Positions 24,680 to 36,390 of a DNA stretch of 64,000 nucleotides are shown in pieces. The notes beneath the pieces were generated by a model. That model had not been told where the DNA came from and did no database searches. It saw nothing but the letters and a program-made list of their open reading frames with translations. How positions within the stretch are numbered: the first letter of the stretch is position 1; each line of letters opens with the position of its first letter. The translations under genes and the position numbers were made by a program. The stretch is from Lunularia cruciata (lineage: Eukaryota; Streptophyta; Marchantiopsida; Lunulariales; Lunulariaceae), in the NCBI GenBank assembly GCA_948567375.1, contig OX419756.1, forward strand, positions 47,754,333 to 47,818,332. Direction: 5' to 3'.

Positions 24680-24989
24680 CTAGACACCACCCACTAATGT
24701 AACTCTAACCGAGATAACTACACTAGGGGAAAGGCAACTTGTAACTTGCCATCATAACACGCACTCTCACGGTCTGTAGGTCATCACTTCCTGCCTCACC
24801 GGAGAGAAACAAAGGTAGTCTGACTGGTCATCACTCCAACCTCACCACTAAGAGCACACCAGAGCACCAACGCTCAAAAGTCAGGGCACCTCACACAAAC
24901 ATGGTGCACAAACAGGAAGCAGAGAATGGAGGGGATCCAATCACAAGAAATCTAAACGAAAACCCTCCATCTCATAACACAACACAGGA

Positions 24990-25004
24990 CTGACTCTGCC
25001 ACCA
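24990..25004 (-). other. Candidate primer-binding site of element B
   Basis: The minus strand reads TGGTGGCAGAGTCAG, which begins with the TGG expected opposite a tRNA CCA end. It lies about 790 bp inside the 5' LTR edge defined by similarity, farther than normal, so either the leader is unusually long or the 5' LTR really extends to here. Confidence 0.35.
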
Positions 25005-25797
25005 TTTGGCATTTGACATAAGAGCAGTTCGTATCTAAGTCCTAAGCTACCAGGATCACCAAGAATGGGATCAAATTGCCTCTCCTAGCCAAAGCTACAT
25101 GTGTATAGATAACAGTGGCGCAATCACTAGGACAACAAGTGAGGGTGGACTAGTTGGCTAGGGCACCAGTCTAAGAACAAGAGATCTAGGGGTCAAACCC
25201 TGTTGCGCACAATCTAGCAAGATAGGCAGATTTTGCCAACCAATGACCAAGATCTACTCTAAACTAGCTAGTCTCACGCCAACAATCTGGCCCTTCTAGG
25301 CCTTCATAGCCCACAGCCCTATGCCTCAAAGCCTCTAAATGCCAAAATTCAGCCAAATGAGGCCTTTCTTGTTGCTACTTCGAACGTAAATCTGACGTAA
25401 ACCCTAAAGATGAATGTCCGCCAAATCCCCCTCTAACTTTCCACTCGAGCCAAATTGACAAAACGGGTTTTTCCAAATCACAATTTCATAAGAAGAGCTT
25501 CCCAACTCCACCTTCAATTTCACTTTCTGAGCCCAACTCGCAGCAAATTGGTCCTGCCTTCACCTCTTGAGCTCAAAATCACAACATTGCTCAAAAATTG
25601 CTCCTTCTTTGCTCAAAATTTGACCAGCGCTTCCGCACACCGTCCGCCTAACTGCCAAATTCGAATCACTTGAACGAGCTTCTACACACTAGGGAAACAC
25701 AGAACTTGAATTGAGCTACCACAATCCACCAAGCTTGGAGATACCACCAACACTCAACGTTCCTGCACCCGATTTCCCCCTGACTTCACTTCTCTGA
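25005..25797 (-). other. Leader between 5' LTR similarity and candidate primer site of element B
   Basis: About 790 bp with no counterpart in the 3' LTR, in copy A or in the solo LTR. No gene is evident. It may be part of a longer 5' LTR, an acquired leader, or the product of a recombination. Confidence 0.5.
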
Positions 25798-26249
25798 TGT
25801 AATCAGATTGCTTAACACTTTCAACTCAACTCAACTCAGATCAGTATTTGATCTGTCACTCTATAAACTGCCAACAACTGGGCACTGATTACAGTCAAGC
25901 CACACCCACTCAAGCATAGAGAATCCAAGTGACGCTCGCCGGCCTCTGTCCACCATCGCCAGGAACTCCAAGGCTCAACATCAGAGAAGTAAGCTCTCTG
26001 GAGCTCACTTCGAAACTATACCCCCCTGGACTCGAGCTAGCACTGGAACCCTAATGGTCCCGCTGACGGCACACTCGACGGTGCAAACGGTGCAAAGTGA
26101 CGGTGGGCTCCACCGTGAAGTCAGTACCCCAAACACCAAATCAGACTGTCAAAAAGTAGTCCCTGAGAAACTGCTAGAATAACTCTAACTACTATCACTG
26201 GAACTCCTGTGTTCGAGCAACTAGATGCGGAACTACAAATAGCGTGACA
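25798..26249 (-). repeat. 5' LTR of element B (452 bp, without the 105-bp unit)
   Basis: It matches the 3' LTR from its outer GACA end to TGATTA, then stops where the 105-bp unit should begin. About 30 of 450 aligned bases differ from the 3' LTR, mostly transitions. Plus-strand ends are TGTAATCAG and GCGTGACA. Confidence 0.82.
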
Positions 26250-26550
26250 AACTGTACCTTACGTGATTCTAAGATTCCTACAAGAAGATTCCCTAAAATA
26301 TTCCCTCCGGTCAAAGCTTGTTTGACCAACCAAATAGGACCTAGACCAAACATGTCACCCATCCAAGTAAGTAATCCAAGGGTAGAGCTTGCTGACATGT
26401 CACCTATCTGTGTCCCTAATCCTATGGTGGAGCTTCCTTGGCGGAGATCCTCTTTGTCTATATAATAAAGAGAAGGTGCTCCCTTGGGGCATCGATTGTT
26501 TGAGTGTGCAATCTGTGTTTTCTCTCTTCTCTTGTCCTTGGAGTATTACA
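26250..26550 (+). repeat. 5' LTR of element D, right piece
   Basis: It continues the D LTR after the B insertion and aligns with about 32126-32422. It contains a TATATAATAAAG stretch (promoter or polyadenylation signal) and ends GAGTATTACA. Confidence 0.88.
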
Positions 26551-26551
26551 A

Positions 26552-26563
26552 TGGTATCAGAGC
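26552..26563 (+). other. Primer-binding site of element D
   Basis: TGGTATCAGAGC immediately follows the 5' LTR. It matches the 3' end of plant initiator Met-tRNA, the most common primer of plant LTR elements. Confidence 0.85.
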
Positions 26564-27149
26564 GAGTGTTTTAGTCCAAGAGAGTGGATCACCCCTCTTG
26601 GAATAGCACGAACTACTGAAATTGAGTAATTTGAGGTGGAGAACATAGAGTAGTTGCTAGACTTAGGAAGGACTTTAGAGAGCGGATGGGATGGATGAGT
26701 CGGGAGGCCAATTTCCTACACCTAGCTTTCCATTCTAAAACCCATTCCACATCAAGGTTATGTATATCCAGCGTGAGCAGATGAGGGTATCGCTAGTTTA
26801 TCACTTTGGCGTAGAATTCATGGACAGAGTGATGAACTCACCAAACCCGGTGATTCTACCTGTGGTGATATATGACAAAGAGTGGGATTTGACAATCTAC
26901 ATTCTATTATGATAAAATGGATATGAATGTCCCAAATCCTCTCCCTTTCAACACTCAAGTAGAAATCCGTTATGTAGTGAGGCCAAAATTGATGTTTAGA
27001 GATTTTGTGGTTAAGAATTTTGGTGAGGAGTATTATCAACAAGTGATAGCTTCTAAGGTCTCAATGGTAGTTCCGATAGTTCGTGCGCCTTCTAGAGTGA
27101 TTATATTGACTCTATATTGAAGTAGACATTAGCAATTTAGTGTTGCAGG

Positions 27150-28640
27150 AACCATGGATCCGCAATTGCAAGAGTTGGTGCAAGGAATGCAAGGGATGTT
27201 GAATGAATTTTGAGAGATTAAGATGACCATGGAGACATTACAAAGTCAAGTGCAAATCCTCAGGAATGATCAAGCCATGCAAGAAGAAGAGCCATCTCAA
27301 AACCCAGTACCTGCGATTGAAGTACTTGGAGAGGCATCCGTGCCTACAAACCCTATCAAAAATGAAGCCACATTGCTACTCCGGATGAAGAAGACCTGCA
27401 ACATCAAACCTTACAAGGGGAAGCGTTTGATGGGAGTAGTGGAAAATTGGATCTCAAGAATGAATCGATATTTCCGATTGTTCTCAACAGAGATCACAGA
27501 GCATGTTGCAGGCGTGTTTGCATGTGGGTACTTGACCAATAAAGCACTCACATGGTATGATGCTTGGGAACGATCCATGCTGGTAGAGAGAAGGAAGGTC
27601 ACATGGACAACAATGCAAGAAGGACTGCTGAAGAATTTCCAACCGGTGGATTCTGTGCAGATGGCTCGAACCCGACTATGGGTATTGAGATAGAAGAATA
27701 GCGTACAAGAGTATGTGGAGGCTTTTCTGGATCTACAAGTTGCAATTATCGACATGAGCCCAGCAGAAGCTCTTGACAATTTCAAACAAGGGTTGAAAGA
27801 GCGGATTCGCCAAGAAGTCATGGTGCAAAATCCTCGCACGGTATTTGAAGCCATTGCTTGTGCGCAGAGAATAGCAGGAACATTAGGTGGAGGTGAAGGA
27901 GTAGCTCCACCTCAACATTATTGGGCAGAAATGCCACACATGGGTGGACCAGTACCAATGGAATTGGGCAACCTTTGATTCCGAGATCAAGGAGCACGAC
28001 CGCTTCAAGGGGAGCGGGGACGGGTAGAAGAACGAAGAGATGGAGTCCCACAAGGAGAAGGGACTCGAGGAGAACAATGCCGTTGTTACAATTGTGGCTG
28101 TATTGGACACATATCTACCAATTGTCACACTTGTTTCCCTAGAGGCCCTCGGCCTTCATTCTTGCAATCTTTGAACAACATGGAGAGGCACATTGATGAG
28201 GAGGAGGTGGAAATCACTTTGGAAAACAAAGATCGCTAGTAAATGTACCTCGCGGCCTTACTGGCTCAATAAGGAAGCAGGGAAGCAAGGGAAGGAAGAA
28301 GAAGAATGATGCGCAACAATCCCAAAAGGAAACCTCACAATTGATTGTTGTGAATGGAATCCTAGAAGGTAATCAAGTGAGAGTATTAATAGATCCGAGA
28401 GCAACAAAGAATTTCTTGTCTCGCTCTGTTGCAATAACATTGGGAATGGATCTAGAGAGAGATGGAAGTGAAGAAGTAGAGTTACCAAATGGGCAAATAG
28501 AGAGGATTGAATCATTACCTAGACGGGTAACCCTCTCTGTAGGAGAATATCAAAAAGCAATTGAGTGGCGAGTGATACAGTTAGCTCGTTATGATGTAAT
28601 TTTAGGCATGCCATGGATGGAGCAGTACAACCCTATGGTG
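27150..28640 (+). other. Gag and protease region of element D
   Basis: The gag domain is recognised from WISRMNRYFRLF and YLTNKALTWYDAW, a zinc knuckle at about 28078-28130 (CYNCGCIGHISTNC), and the protease from [15 protein letters not shown] with the later [10 protein letters not shown]. Order and motifs are those of plant chromoviruses. The region is broken. Confidence 0.82.
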
Positions 28641-28799
28641 GATTGGAGGAAGAAAGTAGTGAGAACCCACCAATGGTCAATCATTGGGGTTAAAGAAAAA
28701 TCACATAGGCAAAAACTGCCTCTATATGTTGTAGGGACGGCAATTGTCTGTAAGATTGATAGATGTTTTATGGGTCTAATAAGAGAAGTCAAGAGTGCA

Positions 28800-30150
28800 C
28801 AACTTGATAGACAAATTCCTGAGAAATTTAAGGATGTGGTGGATGAGTTTCAAGATGTCTTTCTCAATGATCTACCTTCAGGATTACCACCAAAAAGGCA
28901 AGTAGATCACAAAATTGAGACACTTCCGAAGAAGACGCCTCCTTGTAAGGCCCCATATTGCCTATCACCTCATGAGTTGGAGGAGTGTAAGACTCAAATT
29001 GAGGAGATGTTACAAAAAGGGTTCATCCAACCTAGCGTATCACCATATGGGGCCCCTGTCTTGTTTGTGAAGAAGAAGGATGGTACAATGCGCATGTGCA
29101 TTGACTATCGGGGTCTCAATCAGCAAACAGTGAAGAACAAATACCCCTTACCTCGCATGGATGACCTATTTGATCAACTCCATGGAGCGAGATACTTCAC
29201 CAAACTAGACTTGCAAAGCGGTTACAATCAAATCCAAATTGCAGAGGAGGATGTGCATAAAACTGCCATTTGAACCAAGTATGGCCACTTTGAGTATCTT
29301 GTGATGCCTTTTGGCCTCACCAATGCACCTGCCACTTTCATGAGTCTAATGAATGACATATTTCATCCATACTTGGATAAGTCTGTTATCGTCTTCTTGG
29401 ATGATATCTTAGTATACAATAGCACGATGACAGAACACAAACAACGTCTACGAGAGGTCCTCTAGATTCTAAGACAGAATTAGTTGTATGCCAAAATCTC
29501 AAAGTGTGAGTTTGGCAAGTCTGAAGTAGACTACTTGGGGCATAGAGTAAGTGCAGAGGGCATTCAAGTATTGACAGATAAAATAGAGGTCATTCAAAAA
29601 TGGAGTGCCCCAAAAGATCAGACTCAACTTAAGAGCTTCTTGGGGTTGACGGGATTCTATCATAGATTTGTCAAGGACTTCTCCAAGGTTGCATAGCCTT
29701 TAACGGCACTACTTGGCAAGGGGAAGAAGTGGACATGGGGAACTGCACAAGAATTGGTCTTTCAAGAATTGAAGGCCGCCTTGCTACATGCACCAATCTT
29801 GAAGTGGTATGACCCAAAACGTCCAATCAAGTTGGCTACAGATGCATCAGGCATAACAATAGGAGCAATCCTACAACAAGAGTGGCATGACGGATGGCAT
29901 CCAATTGCATATTTCTCTCGAAAGTTGTTACCAGCAGAGTGCAACTACCACACCACAAAACGAGAAGAGTTGGCGATCATTTCTAGCAACCAAGCATTGG
30001 AAGCACTACTTGGGCAAGAAGGCATTTGTAGTAGCGACAAACCACAAACCTCTAGTCTACCTCGAGACGCAGAAGGATCTATCTCGTCACCAAATTCGGT
30101 GGGCAGAGTGGCGACAACACTTCAACATGATAATCACCTACGTGGAAGGT
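28800..30150 (+). other. Reverse transcriptase and RNase H of element D
   Basis: [30 protein letters not shown] and the [11 protein letters not shown] catalytic box (about 29390-29420) give the reverse transcriptase. LATDASGITIGAILQQ and AYFSRKLLPAECNY give RNase H. The region is broken. Confidence 0.88.
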
Positions 30151-30379
30151 AAGAAGCAACTTGCAGATGCATTCACCTGCATGCCAATGGCCAACAACTT
30201 GGTGGCAGAGGTTAAGATTAACCCTGAATTCTGGCAAGAGATTCTGGCGGCTACAAAAACTGACCGACAGATTGTAGAAGCACAATCATCCAAAGGTGTC
30301 ACTAATACCCAAGGACTCACCTTTCAGGATGGCAGATTATGGATCACAAATGTCCTAGAATTACGCACCACCATTCTGG

Positions 30380-31668
30380 CGGAATGTCATGATTCGGCCA
30401 TTGCAGCTCATGTCCGAGTGGACAAGACCTTGGATGCAGTCAAGCGACATTATTGGCCCAAGATGAGCAACAACGTGATGGACTATGTGCGTAGCTGCCT
30501 ACTTTGCCAAGAGAACAAAGCTTCTAATCAAGCTCCTGCAAGGCTCCTTCAACCTCTCCCCACTCCTACCCAACGTTGGGAACAAGTGAGTATGGATCTC
30601 GTCTGTGAATTACCCAAGATCACCTCAGGGTTTGACTCCATTGTAGTCTTTGTGGACCGGATCAGCAAAATGATTCATGTACGCCCTACCACCAAGGAGG
30701 TGACCGCTCCACAACTAGCTCAATTATACTTAGATGCAGTCTTTGCTCACCATGGCTTGTCTAGAGTACTCATCACCGATAGAGGCACCCAATTCACCAG
30801 CTTGTTTTGGCAACCACTCTTTGGGTTCTTCCAAACCAAGTTGGCCTTGTCCACAGCTTACCACCCCCAAACAGATGGCCAAACAGAGCGGGCTAATTGC
30901 ACAATTGAAGACATGTTACGCGGCTTCACCTTAGAAGAGCAAGAGAGGTAGGACACCCTACTCCCATTGGTGGAATTCGCTTACAACAATTCAGTGAATG
31001 CATCCACCCAGGTCACTCCATTCTTCCTCATGTATGGTGAGCATCCCTTCACACCTTCTAGCTTGATGAAGATCCGTCCAGTGGCTACCAAGGTCAATGC
31101 AGTCAACACATTTGTTTCTAGAATCCAACAAGGTGTGGAGAGCGCCAAGCACAGATTATAGATTGTGCAAAATCGACAAAAGCAGTATGCTGATGCACAC
31201 AGTCGGCACATGGAGTTCAATGTTGGGGATCAAGTGTGGCTATCGACAACCAACCTCACATTAGTTGGACCTCGTAAGCTTAGACCTCGTTTTATTGGGC
31301 CTTTCTCGATTCTTCGTCACACTGGCGCTGTGGCCTATCACCTTGAGCTCCCACCACACATGAAGATCCATCCAGTGTTCCATGTCTCCCTACTACGCAG
31401 ATATGCTCCCCGATCAGGCCAAGGTCATTCCACACCAGACATTCGACCTTGTCCGACACTCATTGATGGCATAGAGGAATATGAAGTGGAGCGGATTCTC
31501 CAAAAATGCATGTGTGGTACTTGCCACCCGCGGGTGGACTATCTCGTACAATGGAAAGGTTACCCCCTCTATGAAGCCACCTGGGAGCCTGCTACCAATT
31601 TGGCACATGCAATTGTGTTGGTGCAAGCACTTGAGCAACAATTGCACAATGAGGACGTTGCGTCTTAA
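30380..31668 (+). other. Integrase and chromodomain of element D
   Basis: The integrase shows a zinc region (CLLCQENKA), a catalytic fold (MDLVCELPK, ITDRGTQFTS, YHPQTDGQTERANCTIEDML) and a GPF-type C-terminal module. A chromodomain follows at about 31470-31620 (VERILQ, then VDYLVQWKGYP and ATWEP). Chromodomains of chromoviruses bind methylated histone H3 and are known to direct integration to heterochromatin. The region is broken. Confidence 0.88.
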
Positions 31669-31681
31669 AAGGAGGGAGATC

Positions 31682-32422
31682 TGTAATACCAAGAGCTAGC
31701 CATATGATCTAGATGTGAAATTCGGTTTGGTAACATCTAGAATGATGTTATACATGATGGTCAAAATAGATCAGATAGAAGTATCACCAAAAGAGTACTT
31801 CTACTAATAGAGCAGAAACCGAAATAGACTTGAGAACCTTCGAACCAATAGCTAGACATATGATTTAAAGGTGAGAATTGGTTTGGTAACATCTGGAAGG
31901 ATGTTACACATGATGGAATAAACAGATCAGAAAGAGGTATCACCAAAAGGGGACTTCTACTAATAGAGTAGGAACCAAAATATGCCTGAAATCTTTGAAG
32001 GCAATTTTGGAGGCCTAAACGGATGAATTAGGCCTCGAAAATGTGCAGATTCCCCCCCCCCTCCCACCAGAGGAAAGGCTGGCCTTCCTTTCCCCCTTCT
32101 TTTTCTCATCGAGAGCTTTCCAACGGTACCTTACGTGATTTTAAGATTCCTATAGGAAGATTCCCTAAAATATTCCCTCTGGTCAAAGCTTGTTTGACCA
32201 ACCAGATAGGACCTAGACCAGACATGTCACCCATCCAAGTAAGTAATCCAAGGGTGGAGCTTGCTGACATGTCACCTATCTATGTCCCTAATCCTATGGT
32301 GGAGCTTCCTTGGCGGAGATCCTCTTTGTCTATATAATAAAGAGAAGGTGCTCCCTTGGGGCATCAATTGTTTGAATGTGCAATCTGTGTTTTCTCTCTT
32401 CTCTTGTCCTCGGAGTATTACA
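31682..32422 (+). repeat. 3' LTR of element D (741 bp)
   Basis: Starts TGTAATACC after a purine tract and ends GGAGTATTACA. It pairs with the split 5' LTR and is followed by the ACACA target duplication at 32423-32427. Confidence 0.9.
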
Positions 32423-32427
32423 ACACA

Positions 32428-33270
32428 TCACCTTAGGAGGCATTGGTACTATATGCCAAAGAAAGATGGAGAGTTTTTATTTTGTATTGATTACCATGAT
32501 CTTAATAAACAAAACTTGAAGGATGTGTATCCTTGATACCTTGTTAGATTGTTGGATTGATACCTTGTTAGATAAACCAAGTAGAGCGTGATATTTCTTT
32601 ATGTTGGATTTTCAAAGCAATTATTGGTAGATTTTATTTGATAGGAAAGATGTGCAAAAATTACTTTATGACAAATTTATGTACTTTTTAGATGGAAAAT
32701 TTTATCATTTGGCTCTCTAATACTCTAATACTCTATAGGATAATTTTTGTATATCAAATGCATTGGATGTTAGAATTTTTACTAGATCAATACATGGTAG
32801 TGATTTTGGATGACATTTTAATTTACAAAAAGATGGAAGTAAAACACAAGAACCATATAGAAGAAGTCTTGAGATGACAAAGGCAATGGAAATTCTATTG
32901 TAAGAAATCCAAGTGTGCCTTTTAGTACAAGGAAGTTACCTTCTTGGGCCTTAAGATTTAAGTAGAGAGATCAAGATGGAAGAGGAAAAAATCAAGACTA
33001 TTACCAAGTGATTCACTCATAAGACTTTTGAGAAAGTTTGTAGATTTAATGGATTGATGAGCCTTTACCAACAAATTGTACTTTACTATATTCATATGGT
33101 CATACCGCTAATGGATCTTGTAGAGAAGGTAACAAACTTCAAGTGGAATAAAAAGCAAGAAGAATATTAAAAAATGTAAGGATATGATATCTTCATGGTC
33201 TATTCTCCAACCATATGATCCTTAATTACATTGTGTGATTGATTTTGGAATTTAGATGATCTTTCAAAGA
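32428..33270 (+). mobile_element. Relic E, right part: rest of the reverse transcriptase
   Basis: It resumes the old Gypsy polymerase split by D. PKKDGEFLFCIDYHDLN begins at about 32455, the VVILDDILIYKK box is at about 32797-32832, and a thumb-like WNKKQEE stretch lies near 33150. Nothing recognisable as integrase follows, so the relic is truncated or too decayed. Heavily broken. Confidence 0.75.
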
Positions 33271-34166
33271 AGACCATCAAACTTCTATTAAAGATGAATA
33301 AAAATCTCCCAATGCAAGAAAAAAAAAAACATACATAGATATATATATATATAAAGATAAAGGTAGTAGTGGTGCATAATGATTCTCCTTACCCTTGGTG
33401 CCTATGGTTAGTGTTACTCTTTCTTGAATAGCTATTTATAACAAGAACTTTACTTGTAAGCAGGTTAGTAACACCCATAACAAGTAATACATCATTTCAT
33501 GAAAGTCATTATTGTACTTGTGAATCTCCATATGTATACCTTATGTATTATATAGAGAATCACAAGTAAAATAGTCTAATTGACCTAATGGGTTGAGTAC
33601 AATATGTTTTACCATAGATAAAGTACAGTAATACACTCTTGGAACAAGAAGTGAAAGTACTCAATCAAAAGAGAAGCATGGAGCCAAGATCTAAAACCAC
33701 TCCTCTTACACAAGAGAATCCTAGCTTTATGAAATACAAGCACATCAATGACGGTGCTAATAAGCATGTAGGTTTTTATAAGCTAATTGAGATATGCAAA
33801 ACTCCTCCAAGCGTTCAAAGATAAGAAGTCTATGAAAATAGAAAGTATAATACAAGCAAGGATAGCTAATATATCACTAGCTAAGGAAAGATATGACTAG
33901 AAATTATTCATCCTTGAATTACTATTTGTAATAGGTGCTAAAAGAAATGGATGATCATGCTATAATAACCTATTTAGCAACAAGAAGGTCACCAAAGACC
34001 ATGTTTCAAAAATTTTGACGGTGCAATAGACTACTTCCATATGAGAACACATTGTCATAAAATTATAAAGAGAACTATATGTAACCTACACAACTCTTTT
34101 GTGTGAACATGCTTGATCTTAGCAATGTAAAGATAATGTGATGTATAATACTACAAAATGAACATA
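33271..34166. other. AT-rich stretch, possible remainder of relic E
   Basis: No motif is recognised. It contains an A run, a short TA microsatellite (about 33336-33352) and chance frames. Confidence 0.4.
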
Positions 34167-34170
34167 GATT

Positions 34171-34726
34171 TGTCGTGTGTGTATACATTGCTACACAACA
34201 TACATCGCTGTCAACATCATACACTATAGAAACACAACTCACACATAAGTCATACATAGACTCCAAAGTGCCACAATAATCAGATTGCTTACCACTCTCA
34301 ACTCAACTCAACTCAGATCAGTACTTGATCTGTCACTCTATAAACTGCCAACAACCAGGCACTGATTACAGTCAAGCCACACCCACTTAAGCATAGAGAA
34401 TCCAGGTGACGCTCACCGGCCTCTGTCCACCATAGCCAGGAACTCAAAGGCTCAACATCAGAGAAGTGAGCTCTTTGGAGCTCACTTCGAAACTATACCC
34501 CCTGGACTCGAGCTAGCACGGAAACCCTAACAGTCCCGCTGATGGCACACTCGACGGTGCAAACGGTGCAAAGTGACGGTGGGCCCCACCGTGAAGTCAG
34601 TACCTCCGAACACCAAATCTGACCGTTGGAAAGTAGTCTCTGAGATATTGCTGAAATAACTCTAACTACTATCACTTGAACTCCAGTGTCCGAGCATCTA
34701 GATGCGGCACTACAAATGGCATGACA
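34171..34726 (-). repeat. Solo LTR of the A/B family (556 bp) with 4-bp target duplication
   Basis: It has the full LTR, including the 105-bp terminal unit at 34171-34275, and TGTC...GACA ends. GATT is repeated on both sides (34167-34170 and 34727-34730). It most likely arose by recombination between the two LTRs of a complete element. This copy fixes the true LTR limits for the family. Confidence 0.88.
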
Positions 34727-34730
34727 GATT

Positions 34731-36390
34731 AGATAAAAGTATCTCTATGCGTGTGTAAATACATACTTGAAAATAGTTGTTTATGAGAATTTTGAGTCAT
34801 AGTCATCGGTCTCTGTTAATTGACCTTGCATTCATTACACTTTTTTCATAATTGCATGTTTAGTTCATGAGGTAAGAGTCCGGTTCATGCCATAAACTTC
34901 AAATTCAACTTCTTAGCAAACATATTCAATTTGGAACTATAAAGTAGTGTCATATAATTTATAACATGCTAGTTGCAAATTTTTGTGAAGTGAGAGAGCT
35001 AGGCTTCCCTAATTAAGATCTTTGAGTGGCTCCTAGACTTTGATTTTTCTATGCCAAGTGTTCATATTTGGAGTGCATGTTTGTGTTTTTGACATATTTT
35101 GACCTTTTGACCATTAGCCGGATTAGAAGATTTTAAAGAACTATTGTACACTTACCCAAGAAAAGCTTTAGTTTACTCAAACCTACTTGAGACTCTTGTA
35201 AATTGCTTAGTTTGAAGGCTTGATGTGCACCACATGTCACCTTGAATAGGCTCCTTCATAATGATGACTGCTCTAACATACCCACATTGTGGGATATTTT
35301 GCCTTGCACAACTAGATACATTGCAAGGTGCATATTGGTTGGTATAGTTGAGATGCATTTCAATCTCCTTCCTAATGATGACTACTTTGACATACCCACA
35401 TTCTCTTGCTATAACAACAAGTAATTTTAACATCCTCATAGATCAAAAGATCTTGTTTAGTATGATCAAGAGATCTTGACTAGGATTAGTCATAATCAAT
35501 TACATCTATTCATATTGAACATATAGCTTGTATTTTGGTAATTGTTGGCTTATGCAGGTTCTACCTTTTAGGTTGCCAACACACAAGCATTCTATACTAA
35601 TTTTATTCTATGATCATGTTGTGATAATGAACTTGCACTCTCTTTTTGTGTCTTCTTTTATCATGGTATTAGAGCACTCTAAACTTTACAATTAGTTTCC
35701 TCAATTCCTCAAGTTCTCAAATTTACAAGAGGACAAGAAAGGAAACTTTTCTGTTCTTTGAAAAATATGTAAACTACAATTTATGGAGAGAAATTCTCCT
35801 AACTTGATTTCTTTGGACATTGTTTTCATAAGAAACTTTCTTTTCATTCATTTTTGTGCTTATTGATATAACTTGAAAATCAAAACATAGAATAGCCATT
35901 TACAACTTGCAACAACCCATTATCTTGAATTGGAGAAGATTTTCCATATTCAAGCAACTAACACCTAATTAAAGGCTCCACTCATTGCATAATCAATGTG
36001 TAGCATCCCCTTTTAATAAGTGTATCAAACACATTCAAAAAATATTTTTAATTTAATAAATATTGACTCCGATGCCCAATGCTTTGAAGCATTGACTATT
36101 CAATTGAAGTTCTTAACCAAGATCTAAAGACCAATTTCATGAATCTTGTTTCATCTAACATCTACCATGATGCTACAACAAACTACAATCTTAAAGGCTG
36201 AAGATATCCCAATTGATGGCCAAAAAGGCCATATTTCAAGTCAAGAAATATCATCTATGGGATTGTACCAAAGGCATAGGATAAAGAGCTACTATGTGAG
36301 CAACAAACAACATAATATGCAAGAGAAGGTTTTGTTGCAAGATCCAACATTATGGGATGTGTGGGTAAAGTCACCTATGGACTGACTAAG
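34731..36390. other. TE-like intergenic DNA without a recognised gene
   Basis: A diverged direct repeat of about 38 bp occurs at about 35249 and 35368 (CTCCTTC-TAATGATGACT, then ACATACCCACATT). A TGGTATTAGAGC-like primer site at about 35664 hints at the start of a retroelement whose LTR would lie upstream, but no coding remnant follows convincingly. Confidence 0.4.

Larger units (their letters stand above)
16463..26249 (-). mobile_element. Element B: Ty3/Gypsy retrotransposon carrying a DNA methyltransferase and an integrase-PHD
   Basis: A 9.8-kb element on the minus strand, inserted in the 5' LTR of D. Parts from 5' to 3' (high to low coordinates): 5' LTR (25798-26249), a leader, gag, zinc knuckles, aspartic protease, C5 DNA methyltransferase, reverse transcriptase, RNase H, integrase, integrase C-terminal domain plus PHD finger, purine tract (about 17126-17136), 105-bp unit R1, and 3' LTR (16463-17018). 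Reverse transcriptase before integrase makes it Ty3/Gypsy. It is broken, with roughly eight to ten interruptions over the coding region. It is younger than D, because it interrupts D. The methyltransferase and PHD modules are the unusual features; everything else is standard for the superfamily. Confidence 0.9.
16016..32422 (+). mobile_element. Element D: Ty3/Gypsy chromovirus with chromodomain, interrupted by element B
   Basis: About 6.6 kb once the nested element B (16463-26249) is set aside. Parts in order: 5' LTR in two pieces (16016-16462 and 26250-26550), a primer-binding site matching initiator Met-tRNA (26552-26563), gag with zinc knuckle, protease, reverse transcriptase, RNase H, integrase, chromodomain, a purine tract (about 31667-31681), and the 3' LTR (31682-32422). 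The chromodomain at the integrase end marks it as a chromovirus. It is broken, with about six to eight interruptions. The two LTRs differ at about 25 of 700 positions by eye; at an assumed 0.5-1e-8 substitutions per site per year this is a few million years. Confidence 0.9.
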
